Below, in pieces: positions 5,897 to 10,360 of a DNA stretch of 10,795 nt. Under the pieces are notes generated by a model. The model searched no databases and was not told the origin of the DNA. It saw nothing but the letters and a program-made list of their open reading frames with translations. Where the stretch lies: contig CAYLZO010000189.1 in the NCBI GenBank assembly GCA_964387775.1, positions 1 to 10,795 of the forward strand. The letters run 5' to 3'. This stretch comes from CAYLZO01 sp964387775. Lineage in GTDB: Bacteria > Chloroflexota > Anaerolineae > JAAYZQ01. The stretch's first letter is position 1, and each line of letters begins with the position of its first letter. Position numbers and translations under genes: made by a program.

Positions 5897-5977
5897 AGCC
5901 CGCCGCGCCGCCGCAATCGGCCGGTGGGACAGGGCCGTGGTTAGGGGTTTCGTCCCTGCCACGGCCCGAGCACATTT
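5897..5977 (+). ncRNA. Module M3 candidate antisense small RNA (about 80 nt)
   Basis: Hairpin B: CCCGCC (5899-5904) pairs with GGTGGG (5923-5928), including a G-U pair where M4 has A-U, around an inner CCG/CGG helix. Hairpin C: GGGCCGTGG (5932-5940) pairs with CCACGGCCC (5959-5967), with an inner AGGG/CCCT helix and a GTTTCGT-type loop that contains a YUNR motif (UUCG). The tail GAGCACATTTTCAAGGTTC resembles that of M4 and reaches the stop codon of the RHH gene. The change of base with pairing kept between M3 and M4 supports selection on RNA structure. Confidence 0.6.
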
Positions 5978-6160
5978 TCAAGGTTCCACGTCATCTGACT
6001 CGGGAGGCATTGTGCCGGCTTCTCCATTCACCCAGGCCCGCAAGTACCAGCGCAGCACCTGCGACACGCTCACATCCTCGATTCGCGCTTTCTCCTGAGC
6101 TGCGTCCCTCAGTTCCTCGGGAAGTTGGAATGAGATCCGGACTTTCTTTTGTTCTACCAT
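5978..6160 (-). CDS. Small RHH (CopG/Arc-like) DNA-binding protein, 60 aa
   Basis: The start ATG has GGGAGG 4 nt upstream. The protein has the ribbon-helix-helix pattern: a short strand KVRISFQLP (6-14), helix A EELRDAAQEKARIEDV, then helix B SVSQVLRWYLRAWVN (31-45) and an acidic tail. RHH proteins bind DNA as dimers at palindromes and usually repress their own promoter. A palindrome overlapping the -10 of this gene's promoter fits autoregulation. Downstream is module M3, and read-through would feed the rep operon, so this protein may set rep transcription, as CopG does on streptococcal plasmids. That last step is inference. Confidence 0.82.
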   Translation of the reverse strand: MVEQKKVRISFQLPEELRDAAQEKARIEDVSVSQVLRWYLRAWVNGEAGTMPPESDDVEP

Positions 6161-6183
6161 GGCGCCTCCCTGGATAGCATAAC

Positions 6184-6206
6184 TATGGCATAAAAATTAT
6201 ACCATA
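6184..6206. promoter_or_regulatory. Palindromic operator over the RHH-gene promoter
   Basis: TATGGCATAA (6184-6193) and TTATACCATA (6197-6206) form a palindrome with one mismatch that covers the -10 box. This is the typical position for a self-repressing RHH protein. Confidence 0.65.
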
Positions 6207-6223
6207 CTTCCCGCAGGTGTCAA
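6196..6223 (-). promoter_or_regulatory. Promoter of the 60-aa RHH gene
   Basis: On the minus strand TTGACA (6223-6218), a 16-bp spacer and TATAAT (6201-6196) with an extended -10 TG. Both hexamers are full consensus. Transcription would pass through the RHH gene into module M3 and then the rep operon. Confidence 0.8.
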
Positions 6224-6340
6224 GATCCAATTTCAACGGATCGGAATGGCCTTTTCTGCTGGCACTCTCTCAGAAGCCCCCAGAGCAAGTGAAGCGAAAA
6301 CGCGAGCTAGATACCACTATCTCATCCTACCCTCTCGATG

Positions 6341-6402
6341 CAACGCAGCGTATAACGCAGCGACTAACGCAGCGACTAACGCAGCGTACAACGCTGCGTT
6401 AG
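6341..6402. repeat. 12-bp direct repeats plus inverted end: candidate centromere or iterons
   Basis: Four contiguous 12-bp units with the core AACGCAGCG start at 6341, 6353, 6365 and 6377. The last unit is also one arm of an 11-bp perfect inverted repeat, CTAACGCAGCG (6376-6386) and CGCTGCGTTAG (6392-6402), with a 5-nt spacer. The block lies 10 bp past the end of the parB-like RHH gene. RHH centromere-binding proteins act on arrays of short direct and inverted repeats, so this is the best parS candidate; replication iterons are the alternative. A plus-strand frame crosses it (TQRLTQRLTQR) but looks like a by-product of the repeats. Confidence 0.7.
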
Positions 6403-6412
6403 AGAGGCTGTT

Positions 6413-6808
6413 CTAACCGTTTCCCTCTGGCAACGTCGGGATTTGCCACGACGGCCGCGCTCGGCGTTTGACGTAGATCCGGACCCGGTCCATCTTATCT
6501 GTGACCTTCGTGTGTTCCTCGTCGATCTCGAGCTCTAGGAGCCCGCCATCGATGGCATCAAGGGCAGCCCATATCAGAGCACGGCCCAGGGCGTCTTTGG
6601 ATAGGCCCATCTCGCCGGCGATGGTCTCCAGTCGTTCCGCGTCAGTCTGTCGAATCCGAAACGAGGAGGGTTTGTGGCGTTCATCCCACGTCTTACCCGC
6701 TGCATCTACGGGCTTATCCCTGGCCACACTCTCAGGTCGATCGGCAAGGCCAGGCACCTTCGGCTTTGTATCCGCGAGGGCGGAACGTCGCTGCTTATCA
6801 CTTGGCAT
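6413..6808 (-). CDS. RHH-type partition partner of ParA (ParB/ParG-like), 131 aa
   Basis: Its ATG overlaps the end of parA (shared 11 bp), so the two are translationally coupled. The N-terminal 45 residues are polar and probably disordered (MPSDKQRRSALADTKPKVPG), as in ParG-type proteins where this tail stimulates ParA ATPase. Residues about 48-85 (SSFRIRQTDAERLETIAGEM, then LSKDALGRALIWAALDAI) form a ribbon-helix-helix. The C-terminus is charged and basic (RVRIYVKRRARPSW). A repeat array right after the gene is the likely binding site. A ParA followed by an RHH protein is the type Ib layout. Assignment rests on fold pattern and position. Confidence 0.75.
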   Translation of the reverse strand: MPSDKQRRSALADTKPKVPGLADRPESVARDKPVDAAGKTWDERHKPSSFRIRQTDAERLETIAGEMGLSKDALGRALIWAALDAIDGGLLELEIDEEHTKVTDKMDRVRIYVKRRARPSWQIPTLPEGNG

Positions 6809-7574
6809 CTAGGACACTCCAAACGAGGGCTGCGTATTCGTCCGCTGCCCGGCTCGTGGGGGCATATTCAAAGACCGTCTCCCCCATCGCGGTACACTCG
6901 CGAAGCACAGTTGCGCGGTGGATAGGAGGAAGTACCAGCTCGCCAAACGCCCCTTGTAACTCGGTGTAGTTGGCCTGGCTCTCTTTGGTGACCTCGTCGT
7001 AGAATGTAGGTAACACCCCCAGAAGCCGGCCACGCCACCCTCTCTCTTGCAGGTCAGAAAGTCCCTCTACCAGGTCGGCGATCCCGGCCGATGATAGAAA
7101 ATCGACGGCTGAAGGGATAATCACCAGGTCCGACATACTCAAAGCCATTTCCTGCAGCCGGCCAACGCTGGGCGCCGTGTCGAGGATGATATAGTCGAGG
7201 GCGCCGTTGACGCTGCCTTTGATTGCCTTGGCCAGGGCATCATTCTTTGCCTGCTCAGCTATAAGCACCGTCTGGGCCGTCGCCGTCCGGGCGTTGCCAG
7301 GCACGATCCATAGCCTCTCTCTCGCCTGGCGGGTCACGTTTCGCAAGAGTGTGCCAGGCACAACCAAGAGGTCAAACAGGCCTGGCTCTTGCTCAAGTCC
7401 TAGAGCCGTAGCCACATGACCTTGAGGATCGACGTCAACGAGTAGAATATTTTTCCCCTTGAGGGCCAGGCCGTGGCCTAGCGTGATGACTGTCGTTGTC
7501 TTGGCCACACCGCCCTTACGATTGGAAACCGCGATCACCTTGGGCATGCTGATCCTCCCTCTGCTTCGTGTCAT
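6798..7574 (-). CDS. parA: ParA-family partition ATPase, 258 aa
   Basis: Deviant Walker A KGGVAKTT (20-27) with the signature lysine, Walker A' LLVDVDPQG (44-52) and Walker B YIILDTAPS (128-136) identify a ParA/Soj ATPase; IIPSAVDFLSSAG (152-164) is also typical. ParA ATPases bind nucleoid DNA and move plasmid copies bound by the centromere protein. There is no N-terminal helix-turn-helix. Two starts are possible: ATG 7574 (AGGAGG 5 nt upstream) and ATG 7547 (GGGAGGA just upstream, MPKVIAVSNRKGG, the more usual N-terminus). I keep 7574 because its leader matches that of the zinc-ribbon gene in sequence and spacing. No minus-strand promoter is visible just upstream, so transcription may come through from the toxin-antitoxin operon past module M4. 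Confidence 0.92.
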   Translation of the reverse strand: MTRSRGRISMPKVIAVSNRKGGVAKTTTVITLGHGLALKGKNILLVDVDPQGHVATALGLEQEPGLFDLLVVPGTLLRNVTRQARERLWIVPGNARTATAQTVLIAEQAKNDALAKAIKGSVNGALDYIILDTAPSVGRLQEMALSMSDLVIIPSAVDFLSSAGIADLVEGLSDLQERGWRGRLLGVLPTFYDEVTKESQANYTELQGAFGELVLPPIHRATVLRECTAMGETVFEYAPTSRAADEYAALVWSVLDAK

Positions 7575-7598
7575 GCTGTCCTCCTGTTCGTCAAGTTA

Positions 7599-7638
7599 CA
7601 AGGCCCACCCTGCCTTGTTCGGCTTATGGTGGGCCTTG
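7599..7638 (-). promoter_or_regulatory. Module M4, hairpin A in the leader of parA
   Basis: CAAGGCCCACC (7599-7609) pairs with GGTGGGCCTTG (7628-7638), 11 bp, with an inner GCC/GGC helix (7612-7614 and 7621-7623). It ends about 25 nt before the parA start. The U-run after the minus-strand stem is weak (GTAACTTG). AGGCCCACC (7601-7609) recurs exactly at 7677-7685 in hairpin B, 76 bp away. In the minus-strand leader the B copy GGTGGGCCT can pair perfectly (9 bp) with the first arm of A, AGGCCCACC, and displace the stem. Confidence 0.62.
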
Positions 7639-7641
7639 GGT

Positions 7642-7670
7642 TTGACGCCCAGGAAGACAGTGGGTATACT
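7642..7670 (+). promoter_or_regulatory. Module M4 promoter
   Basis: TTGACG (7642-7647), a 17-bp spacer and TATACT (7665-7670). It points right towards the end of the minus-strand toxin gene. The expected start near 7677 is the first base of the hairpin B repeat. Confidence 0.72.
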
Positions 7671-7676
7671 GTCTCC

Positions 7677-7757
7677 AGGCCCACCGTCCGCTGATCCCGG
7701 TCGGTGGGTTCAGGGCCGGCCAGGTGTTGATACCACCTGGCCGGCCTGCTCTTTACT
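7677..7757 (+). ncRNA. Module M4 candidate antisense small RNA (about 80 nt)
   Basis: Hairpin B: CCCACCG (7680-7686) pairs with CGGTGGG (7702-7708), with an inner CCG/CGG helix. Hairpin C: GGCCGGCCAGGTG (7714-7726) pairs perfectly over 13 bp with CACCTGGCCGGCC (7734-7746) around the 7-nt loop TTGATAC, which holds a YUNR motif (UUGA). The tail TGCTCTTTACTTCT is pyrimidine-rich and could end transcription. The stem top and the start of the loop (CAGGTGTT) are shared with M2; the tail is shared with M3. The RNA would be complementary to the untranslated leader upstream of parA. Confidence 0.6.
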
Positions 7758-7782
7758 TCTCAAGGTTCTGGCGCTCTGGGTG

Positions 7783-8061
7783 TCAGTCAAACCGATAAGC
7801 GTTTCCCCTGGGTGCTATCTCGATGACCAAGATAATCAGGTCGTCTTTTTCGATTGCGTAGGAAATGCGCCAATCCCCTACTCGAATCCGGTAGAAGTTG
7901 TCGTAGCCTGTAAGCTTCCTACACCCAGGTGGCCTGGGGTCGGTGGCAAGAGCTTCGATAGCTTCATCGATGCGTCTCAGCAAGTTTCTGGGCAGCCGGC
8001 CCAACACCTTCTCAGCCGTGCGGCTAAGAATCACCTCCCAACGCTGTTCGGTTTCGTTCAT
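7783..8061 (-). CDS. RelE/ParE-family toxin, 92 aa
   Basis: The sequence pattern is typical of RelE-type mRNA interferases: an N-terminal strand (RWEVILSRTAEKVLGRLP), a helix (NLLRRIDEAIEALATDPRPP), then GCRKLTGYDNFYRIRVGDWR with the conserved R-IRVGDWRISY core (about 57-69) and a final ILVIEIAPRGNAYR strand. The length is normal. The ATG has GGAAGGG 10 nt upstream and overlaps the antitoxin gene by 38 bp, so the two are translationally coupled. Full-length, with no sign of decay. On a mobile element this pair would act as a stability module. Target specificity (mRNA cleavage or gyrase poisoning) cannot be read from the sequence, but RelE is favoured. Confidence 0.9.
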   Translation of the reverse strand: MNETEQRWEVILSRTAEKVLGRLPRNLLRRIDEAIEALATDPRPPGCRKLTGYDNFYRIRVGDWRISYAIEKDDLIILVIEIAPRGNAYRFD

Positions 8062-8341
8062 CTAGCTTCCCTTCCGCAACCAGCTCTTCCCGAATCTCAG
8101 CGTAGGGCCTGGCGGAGGAAGGATCTCTCTTCCATCCCTCGTAGATAGCCGCAGCTCGGCGCGCTGCCCGCAGATCGTCGAGTTCATCTGCCAGAGCCTC
8201 GTAATCTGCATAGGAGATCACCACCGCTACGGGCTTTCCATAGCGTTCCACTACGATGTCAGCCTCTCCGGTGGTGGCCTCGTCCAGGACATCCCGCCAC
8301 TGAGACCGGGCGCGGTTGCTTTCGTAGGTCCTGACGGTCAT
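8024..8341 (-). CDS. Phd/YefM-family antitoxin, 105 aa
   Basis: The start at 8341 (MTVRTYESNRAR) has AAGGAGG 7-8 nt upstream; longer in-frame starts would lie at or upstream of the predicted transcription start. Residues 1-45 (SNRARSQWRDVLDEATTG, then ADIVVERYGKPVAVVISYAD) are the Phd/YefM DNA-binding and dimerisation fold. The C-terminal half (AAIYEGWKRDPSSARPYAEI, then REELVAEGKLDE) is the toxin-neutralising tail. The antitoxin precedes the toxin, the usual order. A 24-bp palindrome at the predicted transcription start is the likely autoregulatory operator. A leader of about 145 nt separates promoter and start codon, unusually long for such a pair. Confidence 0.9.
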   Translation of the reverse strand: MTVRTYESNRARSQWRDVLDEATTGEADIVVERYGKPVAVVISYADYEALADELDDLRAARRAAAIYEGWKRDPSSARPYAEIREELVAEGKLDERNRTALGGDS

Positions 8342-8463
8342 TGGGTCCCTCCTTTTCTGGCTCATCGGCCTATCGCTCACACCTGGGCCATCTTCTCCCC
8401 ACATTGCCCCTCGGCATGAATCGACCGTCGCTGCAACCTGGCGTCCGTTATACTGTTGTCTGT

Positions 8464-8487
8464 TGTACGTGATGTACATCACGTACA
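8464..8487. promoter_or_regulatory. 24-bp perfect palindrome, toxin-antitoxin operator
   Basis: TGTACGTGATGT and its exact reverse complement ACATCACGTACA are adjacent with no spacer. It begins about 6 bp downstream of the -10 box and covers the predicted transcription start near 8486, a usual place for repression by an antitoxin or toxin-antitoxin complex. Confidence 0.8.
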
Positions 8488-8492
8488 TGCGC

Positions 8493-8521
8493 ATTATACA
8501 ACGGGTTGCCTAGGATGTCAA
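8493..8521 (-). promoter_or_regulatory. Full-consensus promoter of the toxin-antitoxin operon
   Basis: On the minus strand TTGACA (8521-8516), exactly 17 bp, TATAAT (8498-8493). This is among the strongest promoters in the window and must be tightly repressed or it would drive the operon, and by read-through module M4 and parA, at high level. Confidence 0.88.
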
Positions 8522-8663
8522 ATCGCACCAATCGGCGTGCAAGAGCGCCGCCTGTCCCGATGGGCGCCAGGAGCTGGCTGGCTGCCCACCCCCCTTCCAA
8601 GGAAAAATCCCCTTGCGGGCCGGCTCGCAGCCATCCACCTGATCGCCTCTCGGTGGTACACGC

Positions 8664-8891
8664 TCAGCTATCCGGATCCTCTGACCAGCGCAGGGGGATG
8701 GGCCGCGGTGGGCGCTTGAACCGGTCCTCACTCTGCCCGGCCACCTTGGCCCGCAGGGAGTCATAGGGGTGGAACGAGGGCACGAGGCGTGCCTCCACCT
8801 GGTAGGTCTCGCCATCCAGGCCGCGTACGTCGGGAAAGCTCCCACTGCCGCGTTTGCTCCGGGCGTAGCCAAAATTGCAGATGGACTTCAC
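8664..8891 (-). CDS. Small hypothetical protein, 75 aa
   Basis: A GTG start at 8891 overlaps the stop of the upstream RHH gene in a GTGA junction, so it is translationally coupled. The codons mostly end in G or C. The protein begins VKSICNFGYARSKRGSGSFP, continues with VRGLDGETYQVEARLVPSFH, and ends in a proline/arginine-rich tail (FKRPPRPIPLRWSEDPDS). I do not recognise it. The Gly/Tyr/Arg-rich start and the VEARLVPSF strand suggest a small nucleic-acid or protein-binding domain. Its tight link to an RHH protein suggests a joint role. Upstream extension in this frame is not needed. Confidence 0.6.
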   Translation of the reverse strand: MKSICNFGYARSKRGSGSFPDVRGLDGETYQVEARLVPSFHPYDSLRAKVAGQSEDRFKRPPRPIPLRWSEDPDS

Positions 8892-9210
8892 CTGGGCTTC
8901 ACCATCTTGTCCAGGGCGGGCTGCAGGGCGACGATGCGCTTGGTGACGTCTCCGGCCGTGTGACCCTGGTCGGTCATCTGAATGACGACGGCGGCCACGA
9001 TGAGCTTGGCCAGGTGAGCAAGCTGGTTCAGGATTTCGTGGTGCATCTTGCCCAACTCGCGCATAACGGTCCGACCCAGGCGGCTGCGGCTGGTAATGAG
9101 ATCCTCCTGGTGGTCGAGATATTCGCGGATAGCCTGGCGAATGACGTCGTTCATGCTGGTGTCGTTGCGCTCGGCCATGAGCTTGACGTATTGGTGCATC
9201 TTGGGTGTCA
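8888..9210 (-). CDS. RHH-type DNA-binding protein, 5' end lost in the assembly gap
   Basis: The readable part runs from a partial codon at the gap edge (TPKMHQYVKLMAERNDTSMN) to the stop at 8888. The frame is still open at the gap, and the part up to the first ATG (9199) is exactly what precedes helix A in RHH proteins, so the true start lies in the missing sequence. Helix A (MHQYVKLMAERND), turn TSMND and helix B (VIRQAIREYLDHQ) are clear. A long helical tail follows (ITSRSRLGRTVMRELGKMHH, then LAHLAKLIVAAVVIQ), probably for oligomerisation. RHH proteins of this size act as repressors or as relaxosome accessory proteins. The 75-aa gene overlaps its stop. Confidence 0.75.
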
Positions 9211-9310
9211 NNNNNNNNNNNNNNNNNNNNNNNNNNNNNNNNNNNNNNNNNNNNNNNNNNNNNNNNNNNNNNNNNNNNNNNNNNNNNNNNNNNNNNNNNN
9301 NNNNNNNNNN
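9211..9310. other. Assembly gap of 100 N
   Basis: Exactly 100 N is the conventional size for a gap of unknown length. The distance, and even the adjacency, of the two sides is uncertain. The right edge lies in one arm of a sequence that forms a strong hairpin elsewhere in the window (171-200), which may be why assembly stopped here. Confidence 0.95.
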
Positions 9311-9347
9311 CTTTTAGCTTGCTACCCCGGCACGCCGCAAGGCGCGG

Positions 9348-9376
9348 CCCACCATCCCCGCGAAGCGGCCGGTGGG
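9348..9376. repeat. Hairpin resembling hairpin B of the intergenic modules, without a promoter
   Basis: CCCACC (9348-9353) pairs with GGTGGG (9371-9376) and CCGC (9358-9361) with GCGG (9365-9368) around GAA. Read on the minus strand it starts CCCACCGGCCG, as in M3, and ends GGTGGGCC, as in M4. No -35/-10 pair is visible in front of it. The stretch 9311-9564 otherwise has no gene I can support. Confidence 0.45.
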
Positions 9377-9564
9377 AGCGCCAAGGCGTGGCAGGGTCCC
9401 TTTTTCGCCAAGAGAACTCACGATGAAAAAGAGCAGGTCCTACCATCACAAGGTCCCTCCTTTCGATAGTCCCATACGCACGTATTCCCCCTCTACTGGC
9501 TACCGACTTGGATCGTATCCAGGACCTGCAACCGGGCTTGGATCTGCGGCTGGAGTTGGGATCT

Positions 9565-10065
9565 CTAACCAGGGTGGCGTCGACCGGGCTGTTTTTTCAG
9601 GAGGGTTGGGCTTGGATCTATGGTGCCGCCGTCTGTCGGTGTTTTCGTTTCCTCGGGCAAGGGTCTTGGATCGGCGTGGGCTACCGGCGGGCTTGGATCT
9701 CGCCTTCCTCTTGGATCGGCGCGGGCTACCGGCGGGCTTGGATCTCGCCTTCCTCTTGGATCGGCGTGGGCTACCGGCAGGCTTGGATCTCGCCTTCCTC
9801 TTGGATCGGCGCGGGCTACCGGCAGGCTTGGATCGAGTTCCGGCGCTGGCTCAGATTCTTCTGCCTGCAGGTGGGTTGGGTGTTGCTCGCATCCTGTCTT
9901 CATTACCGGCGAGGGCAGTATGGGCAGGAACTCGCCAGCGCCAGCCAGGCGTTGCAGCTCGGCACGGCGGTGAGCCTGGGAGCCTTCGAGGTGCTGTTCC
10001 ATGCGGGGTTGATGGCGATGATGCAGGGTGTTGACCCTTGATACGAGGGGATTTTGTTCCCGCAT
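9565..10065 (-). CDS. Possible Pro/Arg-rich repeat protein (coding strand uncertain)
   Basis: The minus-strand frame encodes up to 166 aa. It has a helical, charged N-terminus (MEQHLEGSQAHRRAELQRLA from residue 22), an acidic linker, then four tandem 15-residue units of the type RDPSLPVAHADPRGR, and a polar tail (PLPEETKTPTDGG). The composition looks like a disordered linker or surface-type repeat. An overlapping plus-strand frame (9508-10041) is also open, GC-rich at third positions and hydrophobic at its end, so the strand cannot be settled by eye. The ribosome-binding site for the minus ATG at 10065 is poor (AGAAGGG nearly touching the start). No family is recognised. Confidence 0.35.
   Translation of the reverse strand: MREQNPLVSRVNTLHHRHQPRMEQHLEGSQAHRRAELQRLAGAGEFLPILPSPVMKTGCEQHPTHLQAEESEPAPELDPSLPVARADPRGRRDPSLPVAHADPRGRRDPSPPVARADPRGRRDPSPPVAHADPRPLPEETKTPTDGGTIDPSPTLLKKQPGRRHPG
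9665..9834. repeat. 45-bp minisatellite, about 3.8 copies
   Basis: Units begin at 9665, 9710, 9755 and 9800, each starting CTTGGATCGGCG. Copies differ at two clean sites (GTGGG or GCGGG; GGCGGGC or GGCAGGC). The period is a multiple of three, which keeps frames open on both strands. Degenerate traces (CGGGCTTGGATCT) extend left to about 9533. Confidence 0.9.
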
Positions 10066-10196
10066 CCCTTCTGGAGGAAAAAAGAGCCCGCTCCATCAAT
10101 GGAACCAATCTTCCTTTGGTGACCGGGCGCCCGGACCGTCTCGCCGCGAGGGACCCCAATCAGCTCGCAGATGGACAAGGGGCCAGGCGCACGGAC

Positions 10197-10225
10197 TTGC
10201 GCCCTGCCCGAAAATGGTCTACAAT
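10197..10225 (+). promoter_or_regulatory. Candidate promoter of the kinase gene
   Basis: TTGCGC (10197-10202), a 17-bp spacer and TACAAT (10220-10225). A leader of about 130 nt follows, with a small CCTGC/GCAGG hairpin (10230-10243) and GGCGCC copies that can pair. The stretch 10066-10360 holds no protein gene I can support. Confidence 0.45.
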
Positions 10226-10360
10226 GGGGCCTGCATAAGCAGGTTCAAAATTGGAGGCGCCTGCAATCCTGCGAAACCCGGCCGGCGCCTTGCCGGAACG
10301 CTGTATGCTCGGAAAATGTGTGTTGGCTCTCGCTGCTGAGCAGGAACAAGGTTGTAGACC

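Noticed and set aside
6217..6402. Plus-strand 61-aa frame over the 12-bp repeats
   Set aside because: The TQRL repeats follow from the DNA repeats. No ribosome-binding site, and its start overlaps the -35 of a minus-strand promoter.
5489..6726. Exact 14-bp repeat CTTATCCCTGGCCA at 5489 and 6713
   Set aside because: Both copies encode Ala-Arg-Asp-Lys in the frame of their genes, with no symmetry or flanking match. Probably chance.
719..7757. Reading the module hairpins simply as bidirectional terminators or REP-like repeats
   Set aside because: Not excluded, but it would not explain four near-consensus promoters at fixed distance from hairpin B, nor the A-to-B arm copies at 73-78 bp.
9665..9834. 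CRISPR array
   Set aside because: The repeats are contiguous 45-bp units without unique spacers, and no cas-like gene is present.
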